Source of the DNA: Eumeta japonica
Taxonomy: Eukaryota > Arthropoda > Insecta > Lepidoptera > Psychidae
Direction of reading: 5' to 3'
Length of the DNA stretch: 64,000 nt
Assembly: GCA_005406025.1 (NCBI GenBank)
Contig: BGZK01000487.1
Span: 1-64,000, forward strand
In this document: positions 24,569 to 35,399 of the stretch, piece after piece
Layout: each line of letters begins with the position of its first letter
How positions within the stretch are numbered: the stretch's first letter is position 1
Notes under the pieces: model-generated
Databases searched by the model: none
What the model was told of the DNA's origin: nothing
The model's input: the letters and a program-made list of their open reading frames with translations, nothing else
Translations under genes and position numbers: made by a program

Positions 24569-25840
24569 TAGGGCGTATTGAAAATTTCTGGAATGAATGT
24601 GAAAAAATTGTTATGAATGGTCAAAGATGAATTTATTGTCTCTCAAAACATTCTCCGTTAGCATAAATGCACTTTTTCATACGAATAAACCAATTTTGAA
24701 AACGTTACGCCACTTCTCCCTGGTGACTTCGGAAACATGTTTTTATACTCTTCGCCAGACTCTTCTGATGATGAAAATTGTTGACCGCGTTATTGGTATT
24801 TAATTTTTGGGAACAAAAAAAGTCACAAGGTACCAGGTCGGGACTGTATGCAGGATTACCAATAAGTTCTACGTTTTTCTACTTCAAAAATCTATTTGTT
24901 TGTTTGGCCGTGTGAGAACTGGTATTGTCGTGGTGCAAGATGATACGACGTTCACGGTTATTTTCACGGAGTTCGGCAATAACTTGCGGCAAACAAATGG
25001 CCGTGTACCAATTACTATTCACGATACGACAATTCTTCAAAGCCACAGTAGCCATGTGTCCAGTTTTATTGAAAAAATAAGCAATTATCCGCTCAGTGGC
25101 ACTTCGCTCGCCCGGCACTTTGGTTGATTTTGGCGTATTTCTATAGACACATACGGTCGATTGCTGCATCGTTTAGAGATTGTAGCAATAAATCCATCTT
25201 TCGTTACCTATTACTATGTTCCACAACAAATATGACGCCCCTTGCTTGAACGTAGTAATCATGGCATCGCACCAAGTGACGCGGTTCGTTTTTTGAACCT
25301 CAGTATAATTGTGTGGGCTCCACCGTGAGCACAGCTTTTTTATACACACATTTTTGCATAGAATTTATAGTATTTGACTCATGCCTATGCCTAAGGATGT
25401 CCGAACCTCACGGTAGGTCACAAGCTTGTCTGTTTCGATCACACGGCGCACAGCATCGAGTTTTTGTTGTTCACGGCTGTGGACGGGCGACCACCACGAA
25501 ATCCGTCACTGGGATTGATGCGACCACGCTTAGATTCTGCAAACCAAATATAAACAGTCGCCTTGCATGGTGCTTTATTACCTAAAGCAATTCTAAGCTG
25601 AAAATGGCTCCGATGAGCTGTCAAATTACACTTAAAACCGCACTACGAAAATTTTCACGACTTAAATACTTAGTGATGAAGACATAAAATTTTTAATTAC
25701 ATTACAATGTAAAAACCATTGGCAATAAGATGAAACAAACTTTATTCTACAGCCAAAAAGTTCTATTTTCCCACGTAGTAATAACTTTATAAATACTGTT
25801 TATGTAAGTGACCAGTTCCAGAAACTTATTGCACACCTCA
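24569..25840 (-). mobile_element. Mariner transposon copy 2
   Basis: The left end TAGGGCGTATTGAAAATTTC has its inverse at the right end (CAGAAACTTATTGCACACCT, ending about 25840). The length of about 1.27 kb is full size for mariner. It is collinear with copy 1 apart from that copy's nested insertion. It carries a decayed transposase on the minus strand. Confidence 0.88.
24640..25624 (-). pseudogene. Mariner transposase remnant (copy 2)
   Basis: The N-terminal piece (25624-25439) shows VYIWFAESKRGR and DGFRGGRPS, the linker of the helix-turn-helix domain. The core piece (25169-24879) contains FFNKTGHMATV, the WYTAICLP block and HHDN with the second catalytic Asp at codon 24927-24929. The third Asp follows in SPDLVPCDFF (codon 24837-24839). 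The two Asp codons are 90 nt apart, less than the D34D spacing of mariner enzymes, so sequence has been lost between them. Frameshifts separate the pieces and the enzyme cannot be functional. Confidence 0.85.
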
Positions 25841-25844
25841 CGTA

Positions 25845-27200
25845 TAATACAAATAAAAACAATATTAAATTGCGTAATTTTGGTCAAGAAATGTATTTTG
25901 TTTTCCTAGTTTTGCCGATGGTCGAAGTCGAGATTGTTAATTGTTTTAAATGTTATTTAAAAAAATACATAAATGTATGCTCGAATAGTTTCTATCCGAA
26001 AAGAGTCCTCACATTATAGATCAGAGACGAATTTCTAAATCCGTTTTATAGAAATTGTTCATGTATAGTCCATTCTGTAAACTACACGTGATAGGAGATC
26101 AGAATGGTGGCGGTCGGGGGTTTAAAAGCTTTACTTTTGCGCTGAAAGACCGAGTCCGAACTTTGATTATAGTCGAATTAGCCAATATGTTTTCAACAAC
26201 AGCCAAAACAAATAACTTGTTTCTTGGCTCGTGAAAGCACGTTCATCCTTTGGTTTCAGGTGTTGTCACCGCGTCGGCCATAACGGTCATTAGGAGGGAT
26301 TAAACAGTAAAAAATAAAAAAAAACTGACTTACTATCTGACTAATTAATACATTGCGTTAAAAAACTTAAAACTTTGCACAAAGGTTACTTTTACTTCCA
26401 AGGTATTTGAAAATTTAACATAAGATAAGTGATAAGAATTAAGAGGAGGTTCAGCTGAATTTAAGTTCTAAGCTAGGTACTTAAGTTTATTTTTAGGATT
26501 CGAACCTGAACTGCTCCGGCTGTTATGTCGAAGAGCAAAGGTGGAACAAGTAGGTGAGGTTCTGTCGAGGCACCACAAACTTCGAGCATAAAATAGGTGA
26601 CGATTATGGAGAATATTAAATAAGTACAAAAGTGTAAATTATACTACACGAGTTATAGATATACGAACTCCTGTGGCTCACATTAAAATAACATATAAAA
26701 TGTAAAACTAAAGTTTAAAATCTGTTCTGTGTGATAGCATGTGTACCTTTAAAATCACAAAATATGTCTAATACAATTCTATTTTTTAAAGGCAGTCGTA
26801 TTAAGGTACTACTTCATTGTCCATTTTTTTTTAAACCAAAGGTTTCTTCTCTCGAAGCACAATTCGCAGCTAAAAGGAAGGTTTATAAATAATTGTTTCC
26901 ATATATTTTTATCCCCCATGGAACATATTTTTATACTAAATGTTCTTGGGCACATAGTGAAATGTTACTAAAGAAATCAGAGACATACAAATATCTAACT
27001 AGGGCGTATTTTTGAGATACGAAAACGCTTGAGAGTTAGCAACAACCAACGTGCGACAAATGTGCCAACGTGGCATATTATGACACTCCTTTCACGACAG
27101 ATGCTCGACCCCAAAGTGATTTATTCCAAGCCCCCGTCTCCTCTTTGCTTATACCTGCTGGAGACCATTCGTTGGTTTGGTACATTACCGCTTTTTGGCC
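25845..27200. other. Intergenic, no gene recognised
   Basis: AT-rich with a short GC-richer stretch at 26090-26300. GGATTCGAACC at 26496-26506 looks like a reversed Pol III B box, but no tRNA cloverleaf could be built around it. The frames at 27070-27294 overlap the following MITE. Confidence 0.4.
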
Positions 27201-27206
27201 TTTTTT

Positions 27207-27392
27207 AGGGCCTCTTCCACCATCTCCTTTTAAATTGACGTTTGATAAAAAGTCCCTTTTAACATTAATTTTGCGTTCCACGTCCTTTATTTAACGATTG
27301 TTCGGGCAAGAACCCGAACACGTGGAAAGCAAAATTAATTTTAAACTGAATTTTCAAATGTTTTTTTAAAGAAGATGGTGGAAGAGGTCCTT
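27207..27392. mobile_element. 186-bp MITE
   Basis: The inverted ends are GGGCCTCTTCCACCATCT on the left and AGATGGTGGAAGAGGTCC on the right, flanked by TTA(G) and TTA(A). The arms stay complementary for about 85 bp (AATTAATTTTGCGTTCCACG against CACGTGGAAAGCAAAATTAA), so the element is nearly one long hairpin. Related to the nested copy at 20318-20495. Confidence 0.85.
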
Positions 27393-27588
27393 AATATCTT
27401 TGCGGCATTCTTTAGATTTTCAACTTATTTCCTATAAAATCATATTGAGGCAAAATTACGACAGATTTTGTACATAGATTTTAAAAAATGTGGACATTTT
27501 TTGCGTTTGTTTATTTTTGTAATAAATAGTGATGGTGCTGAAAAGTATATTATTAAGTATTCATTTGGCATAACAAGGTTTATGACAT

Positions 27589-28845
27589 TAGGGTGAGTCA
27601 AAAATATCAATTTTTTTGATCCGACACACCAAAATTAGTTGCTAGGTACCTTTAGAACGTAACTACTAAGTATGAGTTCTTAATATTAATTGGAAGACCA
27701 TCCTTATCGTGGTATTCCATTTTAATTCAGTCTTATGTAAAAATGGCCATATCTCATCATCAATAGATTTTTGAATCAGTTTTATCTTTAATTTCTATAG
27801 GAAATTCGATGCTCTACAAAAAAGGGCTTTTATACTTTTTTTTATTAATATAACCATTTAAATAATATTTCAGGTCAAAGGTTGAAGAATTAAAAAAAAT
27901 GACTTATTTATTTTGTAACTTACTGAGAAACAATTATTGTCAAATGAATTTCAATGATTTTTGTAGAAAATTTAATGATCTACAAAAAAGATCTCATGTG
28001 ACCAATCGATTACTCTAACCGTTTAGAAGATATTTTTTCATTTCATAGTATTTGAATCCCAATGCGTAGCGAATTTAATAGTTTTTTCATAAATATTTTA
28101 AATTTATCCATTAAAGTCATGAATTTTAAAAATATTAATCATCTTTTCAGAAAAAATAAATTTTTTCATTCTCAAAACTCTATTCGAGAGATATCTATGG
28201 AGAATATTTTTTTAAAAGGTGTGTTTTACAATATTTCGTAAATTTCTCTAGGGATGTATTCCAAAATCTATCCATTTGTTCTTCTTAAAAAACAAAACCA
28301 CCTTTGCTAAATTTATTACTATTGGTTAAATTGTTCAAGAGATATTGTTGGAGAAATTTTTTCAAAAAAGGTTTTTCAAATATTTTTAAGCTATAAGCAA
28401 TGAATTCTAAAATCTACTTAGCTCTTAGTTGTTAACTGAATTACAATTGGTTAATTAATTCGAGAGATATTGTTAACAAAATATTCGAATAAAGGGATTT
28501 TTATCAAAATAACATGAAATTCTTGATGGATTGATATTCGGTACGTGGTCATCTTTTTCTGTTTAAAAAACTTCCTTGGATGGCATAGAACAGGTCAAAA
28601 TCAAACGACGTGTTCCAAAGATATTGTTTTTTGAAAAATTAAAGAAAACAACCGGCTTTTTAAGTAAATAATAAAAATAAAACAGCAGGAAATTCACTGA
28701 AACTGGCACGCTGAAAGCATAATATTAAAAATAATATGATAATAACAGTTAATAAAAACATTCTTTATGCGTTTTAACCCTTTATAAATCCATTTATTGC
28801 TGAATAAACAGGCTAAAAACGACGATAGTTTTGGGTCACCTACAG
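27589..28845. mobile_element. Decayed element of the long-inverted-repeat family
   Basis: The left end TTAGGGTGAGTCAAAAATAT followed by GAGTTCTTAATATTAATTGG (27674-27693) matches the arrangement in the element at 13591. Inside, AAATTCGATGCTCTACAAAA and its relatives recur several times. The right end is uncertain; GATAGTTTTGGGTCACC near 28825-28841 is the best candidate. No ORF. Confidence 0.5.
27800..28640. repeat. Degenerate ~130-160-bp internal tandem units
   Basis: A motif close to AGAGATATTGTTGGAGAA recurs near 28024, 28186, 28334, 28462 and 28612, each preceded by a TCTAAAATCTAC/CTCTACAAAAAA-like segment. One related unit occurs in the element at 13591 (GAAATTCAACGCTCTAC to AAAGATATTCGCG, 13830-13900). 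Divergence is high. Confidence 0.5.
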
Positions 28846-29019
28846 CCATCATTAGTTTTTATCGAGTATTAATTTTAAGTGCTAGCAATTTATTGGTAAA
28901 TCAATTTGAAGGGCAGGAACAACAATACGTACATTAGTTTAGATAATTATGATATCGGTATTTTGATAAATAAACGTTTTGCAGCTTTTAAAATTATAGA
29001 TAATGTTTGGACGCAGAAT

Positions 29020-29205
29020 TTCTATCAGTTTTCGTCCCGATACTGTTCCTGATTTCTATCACGGTCGCTCTGCTGATTTTAATCCAACACTCGGTTTTTA
29101 CCCCAGTTCTCAATTTTGGCCTCGGTCCCGTCTCTTGATTCTGCCCCTCATCCCGCTTTCAAATCTGATACCTCGCCATTCACGGTTTAGATTTGCACAA
29201 GTTGG
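29020..29205. repeat. Degenerate 23-24-bp minisatellite, locus 2
   Basis: Six or so units such as CCTCGGTCCCGTCTCTTGAT, CACGGTCGCTCTGCTGATTT and CCCCAGTTCTCAATTTTGG, related to locus 1 at 23520-23880. The 86-codon plus frame across it (29003-29263) is repetitive and not considered a gene. Confidence 0.6.
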
Positions 29206-29390
29206 GGCCAATACTAGCAAGAAAATAAAATATAGGCTACACTACAGAGTGAAAGATTTTTAAAATCGTTACAAGTGTTCGGTTCAACAGTATAAATACG
29301 TGAACGATGTTTGGGACAAATGCTAAAATAGATTTCATAGAAACATTTTCAATGAAAAAGCTTTTATAACTATTTTCCTCCATCCATAGA

Positions 29391-30480
29391 CTTTTTGAAG
29401 TGAAACTTCTTTATCGGCGTATGGGAGAAATTTTATAGCAATGTAACATTTTTCCGTTACGCGCCATATTTATTCAATGTTATTAATGTCATCGTGGCAT
29501 AAACATAATTATTACTAAGGCCACCTCTCACATATACTTTCTGTCAACACCCTAGATCTATATACAGTTTGTATATATTACATTTTCCTATTATCTAAGT
29601 TTTATAAAGTTATTTGTATCCATGTCTATGATAATAAAAGCCTTTTACATAAACTTTATCTAATTTAGCTTTATTCGACCAATTTCTGTAAAGTCGTAAA
29701 TAGTAAATCATTTTTCGAAAAATGATGTAATAAATAAGTTTCACTTCTTACGTGTGTACACTAATACACACACACTTTTTTTTTCGCTAATCACTTAATT
29801 AAAATATTATTTTTCACGTCACTACTGAGTTTCAGAAATAGAAATGATCAGAGTTTCATGTAGGAGACTTGGTAATGGTATATGTACCTAGAAGGGTGAT
29901 AGGTAAAACTTTTCAATTAATGCGATGTTATAAAGGGCCATATAGAATGGTAGAAAAATTATCGAACGCTACATATAAAATCGAGTCACTCAATGAAAGA
30001 ATGTGAGATACAGTTCATGTATGTCGGTTGAAAAGGTTTCAACTTAGATAATAGGAAAATGTAATATATACAAACTGTAAATAGATCTAGGGTGTTAACA
30101 GAAAGTATATATGACAGGTGGCCTTAGTAACAATTATGTTTATGCCACGATGACATTAATAAATTGAATATGGCGCGTAACGGAAAATGTTACCCAGAAA
30201 TAAAGATGGCACGTAACAGATAAAGATGGCGCGTAACAGAAAAACGTTACATTGCTATAAAATTTTTCCCATACGCCGATAAAGAAGTTTCACTTCAAAA
30301 ATTTTATGAAGTTATTTGTATCCATCTCTATGATAATAAAAGCCTTTTGCATAAATTTTATCTAATTTAGCTTTATTCAACCAATTTCTGTGAAGTTGTA
30401 AATAGTAAATCATTTTTCGAAAGATGATGTCATAAAGAAGTTTCACTTTTTACGTGTGTGCACTAATACATACACACTTT
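29391..30480 (+). mobile_element. Rearranged, internally deleted LTR retrotransposon (locus A)
   Basis: Order of parts: 29391-29606 is an inverted copy of the first half of the LTR plus about 50 bp of pol-end sequence. 29601-29787 is the second half of the LTR in plus orientation, with AATAAAAGCC and a CACACACTTTTT tract. 29788-30090 is a short internal region with the 3' end of pol. 30092-30476 is a nearly complete downstream LTR (TGTTAACAGA to ATACACA). GAG, protease, RT and RNase H are absent. Locus B at 41930-42922 is the same family. Confidence 0.75.
29876..30045 (+). pseudogene. Ty3/gypsy-type integrase C-terminus remnant (locus A)
   Basis: The plus frame shows VPRRVIGKTFQ, CYKGPYRMVEKLSNATYKIE and, after an in-frame stop, HVCRLKRF. 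This fits the chromatin-binding C-terminal segment that ends pol in Ty3/gypsy-type elements (GPY-like motif followed by HV.RLK). The nearly identical piece at 42480-42665 shares the stop, so both derive from an already dead parent. No other pol domain is present. Confidence 0.65.
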
Positions 30481-30532
30481 TTTTTTGATGTGAAACATCT
30501 ATAGGCGCAGGGTAAAACGGATTGTTGGCGTG

Positions 30533-30648
30533 GCGACGCTTGCCATGGCGACGGGTCGCTACGCTATACTAGGGTATATATATATATATATAGTCAAAAT
30601 GTAGTAATGTGTATGGTGTGGCAACGCGTCGCCATGAGCAAGCGACTA
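30533..30648. repeat. GC-rich inverted repeat around a (TA)n core
   Basis: GACGCTTGCCATGGCGACGG (30528-30553 region) is imperfectly complementary to AACGCGTCGCCATGAGCAAG (30622-30645). The 55-bp centre holds a TA run at 30575-30592. It directly follows the LTR remnant and is probably a small foldback element. Confidence 0.55.
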
Positions 30649-31029
30649 TGTGACTCCCTTCTCACTCGGTTCGATAGTGTTTCTCATCTGCCAAGCGTCC
30701 CGTGACGGCTCACATTTTTTTAACTTAACAACTGGATTTCATATTGTCACTGTTTTCTCTTTCTTTTTCTTCAAAGTACCTATCCCCAAACTTGCACTGA
30801 GTCAGCGTCGAGGAATTACGTTATACATCGTTGGATTTGAAAAAAAAAATCGATTATAGGAAGGTATACTTTGTGAATAATAAAAACCTACAACATAATT
30901 ACGTTAAAAAATCAATCTCAACAGCGACAAAACAACATTACGTACTGTAATAATATCCAAAGCAATATTTCCTTTCGACATTCTAAGATTCCGTCAGCAA
31001 CGAAACATCAAAAAAAGATAAATACACAT

Positions 31030-31370
31030 ATTTCAATTTGGCAAACCAAATAAGAGAGCGGTAGGTTGTCGGCCCACGGCTCGTCCCACGGACACCGGTA
31101 AATATAATAGAAGCCGGTGTAACACGAAACGATTTATATAATATTCATACGAAATACGCACGTAACGTGATAATATTCGATAATATCGAATTCAGTATCC
31201 CACGTGGGAATCCTAAAAAGTGACATGTTAGGGACTCGAACGTCGTATATCTGAAATGCGCGCTCGCATAATTTCGCGGGCGGTCATAAACAAAATATGT
31301 TATTTCGGGTAACGCGCGGCGCGGCCGGCCGCCTAGGCGCGGGCGCCGGGCCCCGGGGAAATCTACCGCT
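31030..31370. other. Strong CpG-rich island
   Basis: Composition rises to almost pure G/C at 31308-31360 (GCGCGGCGCGGCCGGCCGCC, then GGCGCGGGCGCCGGGCCCCG). CACGTG lies at 31201. No frame or splice pattern is clear. It looks like a promoter or 5' region of a gene outside the recognisable set, or a structured non-coding element. Confidence 0.45.
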
Positions 31371-31953
31371 TTTTCTTATTTCTACAAATCAAATTGCGTT
31401 ATAGACCCTTTTAATATTCTGCAGTATTAGCGGCCCCTACTTTATTATTATCGATGTGATGTTAACTAACGCGACGTAGATGTTCATGCGTTGCAGAATG
31501 GACGCTTTCTGTTTTTAATATTCGTTTTACTTTCATAAGACATAACAAGCCAGCGACGAAATAAGCCATTTGTTTTTCAAGTGACGAACAGAAGGTCAGC
31601 GACATATCGGATGAACAGGCTGAACATCCAGGTTCAAGTATAAAGTTATAAGCATAAATGCTCAGTACTAAAAATACACGAATTAGTCCTGGTCTCCAGT
31701 TTTAGAAATAGGGAATATGCATTTATTTTTTTATGTTTTATGCGATAGCTCCTATCGTTATATTTTAAAAAAATATTCAGAATGAAAAAACTTAAATACG
31801 GTAAAAAAAAATATTAAAAAGATTGAGGAATTTTAAAAGCTCGCCATTTGCCACGCTTCTTGGCGTGACGTCAAAAGTCTATGACAACAAACAACTAACC
31901 TGCAAATAAATTGGTGAAGTATTGTGCAGTCGATTATGTATTTTACGATTATC

Positions 31954-32130
31954 ATGGAACAAGCCAAAAAACCAATTAAAGTATTATATTGTGCCTATTT
32001 GTAAAAATATAATACGTAATTGCTCCCGATAAAGTCTATTTTTCTTGTACCGAGAGTTACAATAAGTTTCTCAAAGCCGATATAGCGCTTTGTTGACCTA
32101 GACTTTGATACGGCTACAGCTATTGGTCAG
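31954..32130 (+). pseudogene. THAP-domain remnant, copy A
   Basis: Starts ATGGAACAAGCC and, after a small indel, reads IVPICKN, the start of a THAP zinc finger (C-x-V-P-x-C). A stop and frameshifts follow. TTTGTTGACC near 32090 may be the decayed CCEDH segment. Recognised mainly by comparison with copy B at 43064. THAP domains bind DNA and occur in P-like transposases as well as host proteins. Confidence 0.4.
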
Positions 32131-32134
32131 ATCA

Positions 32135-33320
32135 TTTGACCAAAGACGTTGCGTTTCAACTATTTTGAATTTCCCATATTTTTTGCCCTATTTTAATAGT
32201 TTCCTAACGAAAAATGAATAGCATTAAAAAAATTACAAGGATTTAACGCTGAACCTAAAAAATATGCAAAAAAATTAGACAATATCTACAGTAAGTACTG
32301 TCATAGGAATATACATTGAAGCTGAAATTCGAATGAGCAACCGCCTCAGTGTAGTTTTTGTAACGGTAATCTCGAGCATGTAGACAGCAGGAATGTCGTG
32401 ATAGAATTCAAGACGGACCATCGCAATTAAAAGCATTTTCAGAGGCTCGTGTTGTGCTGTTCACGTTGAGGAGTTCCACTATTCACGTCCTGACTCCATC
32501 ATCAGATCGGGTGTTACCAGATTGGTGTTACCAGACTGTTCCACTGTCACCGAGCCTACACACACATGACGAATTTCAGCTCAATCGAACGTATCGACTA
32601 ATTGCATCGTAAGGATCTGAAATTCGCTTGCAAATTTGATTACAGACACTGGGACAAAGGAAACCAAATAAAAGATTGTAATGTTAACACAGATCAAAAA
32701 GTAGTCATTTCTGAATTAACATTTGTTCTCTTTAGATTTGACTGAATTTTTTAAGCAGAATAAACATTTTAATGCGATAGAGCAGTCGTCGAAAACTTTT
32801 AATTAAATTGTTTATAAATATTTAACAACAATAACAGGATAATTATGTGACACAAAAAAGTTTTACGTGTCGGATCAAATTTGACAATCCTTAATAAGTA
32901 ATACGAATATTCCGATTGCAATTATTATTTTCATATATTTAAAAGCTGCGAAAAAGTTCACTTTACGAACCACCGAAATCATAATTGTGTATATGAAAGT
33001 ACTGTAATATTATTTTTGTCTGTTGACGGACCAATCAATCGGCCTCAGGATTGTTGGCGCCCTTCCTCTATTGGAGCGCTGGCTTGCGTATCCAGTAGCG
33101 GACGTTGTAAATATTTAAAAAAATTTATGCCTGTAATAAAACAGTAGAGAGGGAAAAATTTGTACGTTGAGGACATTTGAGAAAAACTGCTCTGATAGTA
33201 TTAGATAGTTTGACAGAATACATTTCAATGGATTTTAAAATTTTGTTTGCCTATGAATTTGTTCGAGAACTTCGCAAAAACTGCAGGACAGAATTTGATG
33301 AAAATTAGTGTGGTAATAAT
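32135..33320. other. Intergenic, no gene recognised
   Basis: No gene or bounded repeat was found. GTTGGCGCCCTTCCTCTATT at 33050-33070 belongs to a GC-richer patch that resembles a common lepidopteran repeat. Confidence 0.4.
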
Positions 33321-33503
33321 TTAAGCCCCGAAATAATAGGTGGGATAATTTTTATCCAATTTCGGGAATATTTCTTTTAATGCATATTTTTCATAACTGA
33401 TCATAGATGGCGTTAGCTGTACCCGCGGTTCCGCTAGCATGGAATTGGTATTTATGAACAAATACACAAAGGTCAGGGAGGCGATCGAGTTGATGGTCAT
33501 CAT
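33321..33503 (-). CDS. Possible small secreted peptide ORF (60 aa), uncertain
   Basis: The open frame begins with two Met codons and a hydrophobic stretch (SIASLTFVYLFI) followed by a plausible signal-peptidase site (SMLA before EP). The remaining 36 residues are polar (VQLTPSMISYEKY, KLDKNYPTYYFG) and no homologue is recognised. No intron, promoter or poly(A) signal was verified, and the local GC-rich part resembles repeat DNA, so this may be a chance frame. Confidence 0.2.
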   Translation of the reverse strand: MMTINSIASLTFVYLFINTNSMLAEPRVQLTPSMISYEKYALKEIFPKLDKNYPTYYFGA

Positions 33504-33510
33504 TAGTCGA

Positions 33511-33518
33511 TATAAAAG
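33511..33518 (+). promoter_or_regulatory. TATAAAAG box candidate
   Basis: A consensus TATAAAAG lies about 25-30 bp before TTCACGCAGG (33539 on), at a distance suited to a TATA-type core promoter on the + strand. No gene body was identified downstream. Confidence 0.25.
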
Positions 33519-33924
33519 ATGTAGAAATTCATTCTACGTTCACGCAGGCGCAGCTGTGAGCCTAAGGTACTAAAGAATAGGTAATCTATTTTCTATTAAT
33601 TGTTATTTTTATAACGTTTCGCATATCGTATCGATGTTGCTTTTCACTGAAATAAATATCGACATACATGTATGTTATTTTTTACGAATAGAGTTAAATC
33701 AAACAAATTATTCCATTCGGTTAGTTACGTAAATGTAGTCTTTGATAATTTCAATCATTATGTCTAATATGTAAGGCAAGGTTGCAGTTAAACAGGCACA
33801 AAAATCACCACTGTTTTCTGAAATAAAAAGATCGCAGAAGGATATCTTCCGTACACATCTCACGATAGTCTCTCCTTCTTCTCACACTACTTCCTCTTCA
33901 TCAATCTTCCTTCCATCAGATATC

Positions 33925-34020
33925 CTATTCATAGCCAGGAGGCCGGCAGCGCATTGATGACTCCTCTGGAGCTGAGAGTGTCCTTGAGCGCCGACGACCA
34001 CCAGAGATAGGTGGCTAGCG
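33925..34020. repeat. Lepidopteran-type interspersed repeat fragment
   Basis: CAGGAGGCCGGCAGCGCATT followed by CTCTGGAGCTGAGAGTGTCC is a diverged copy of the same repeat end seen at 4485, 38530 and 58130. Confidence 0.55.
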
Positions 34021-35219
34021 AACTCATTTAACTCTCCAATATGTTATAAAAATCTCTGAAAAAAGTCATTAAAATCACTCAGTTTGATTTCGAGCAGTAA
34101 TCGATATAGTGATCAATCATCAGTAAATACTATCATTATTTTGAAACAATGGACTTTATAAATTTACTTGTGAGTTCGAGCTTGACCGTTGATTTGATTT
34201 AATTCAATTATACTAATAAATAAAGATGCGCGTACGTCTTAAAAAATGTTTGTTTAGGTGAATATTACATGAAAATGTCACAGCAGTTTAAGTAACATCG
34301 TATATGTAATTTTTACAGATTTATATCGACTTTAAATTAATTTCCATATAGTAAATTGATTTCTAAATCTATAATATGTTTTTACGAGGCAGCTCTGTTG
34401 TTATTAATATTATAGGATGATGAGTTTGATGTAACATCTTACCAGTCCATTATTTTGATAAGGTATCTCAATTTATTTTCGTAATAAAATATTTTTACGT
34501 TATGAAAATGCATTAAATCGTAAAAGAATTTACGAAATCATATTCCGAACAGCAAAACTCTGTTTGCAACAGAGGTCATTAAGATTATCCTAAAAGCAAT
34601 ATTTTCTTGTCATCGAAGGTCCACAGCAAATAACCCTCTGTATGTTCGCTAAGATAATAGAAAACTTAATTCTTGTGAGACAATATTGGATCTCACTAAA
34701 ATGGAATTTGTAGGGTGACAATGTGTTGGCGCGATCTTCCTAAATAGATGTTGAAGGGTTGTCAAAGTTCAATTTTTTTTAAATCACGGACAAACTTAAT
34801 CAATAACAGCTCAAATCTTTTGTCTCAAGACTGTAACGGCAATAATGATAATGTTAAATATAATTGCAGAAATTACTAGATGAAAAAAACCAACACGTTT
34901 CATTACTCGTCTATTGTAGCGCACCTTTAGGGTCACCGAGGTCTTCTAGACTTATAGTTCAGCAAAATTATTAATACGGAATTCACTTAGTTTATTCATC
35001 TTTTCACGCTTAGTTGCATGTGCAAGACGTATAAAGAAATTGCATTCCTTTCTTAGTTTACACTCGTAGTCCACGTTAACACCCAGTATCTCGTATTCTA
35101 TTCTAGAACGTTTTCGCGAGGTCAACATTTAATACACAAATACAACTAACGTTCACGTACAGTACAACGCATGAAACTCTGCCGCTCTGAATTAGCTGAG
35201 ATTGATATACTGCGCAGGT

Positions 35220-35390
35220 ATTACACTCCCCGGCCCTTCCTTCTTCTCCGCCGCGGTCCTATTTTACGCCATTGCGACGCTTTCGTGACGATCTACACAG
35301 CGGCAAAGTTTCATACGATGTGCTTTACCTAGTATAAAAGCCGGACGTCTCCGTACGACCTACTCTACGCTTAGTACATAATAACAAATA
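35220..35390 (+). promoter_or_regulatory. Candidate TATA-type core promoter
   Basis: TATAAAAG at 35333-35340 sits within a GC-richer stretch (CCCCGGCCCTTCCTTCTTCT, then CTCCGCCGCGG upstream) and is followed at about 30 bp by CGACCTACTC (35358). The layout is that of a focused insect Pol II promoter. No coding exon could be identified downstream, so a non-coding transcript or distant first coding exon is possible. Confidence 0.35.
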
Positions 35391-35399
35391 ATTAGATTT

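Noticed and set aside
26496..26506. GGATTCGAACC resembling a reversed tRNA B box
   Set aside because: No cloverleaf or A box at the right spacing on the minus strand; a tRNA-derived SINE fragment is possible but unsupported.
29003..29263. 86-codon plus ORF with signal-like repeats
   Set aside because: Translation of the degenerate minisatellite, not a gene.
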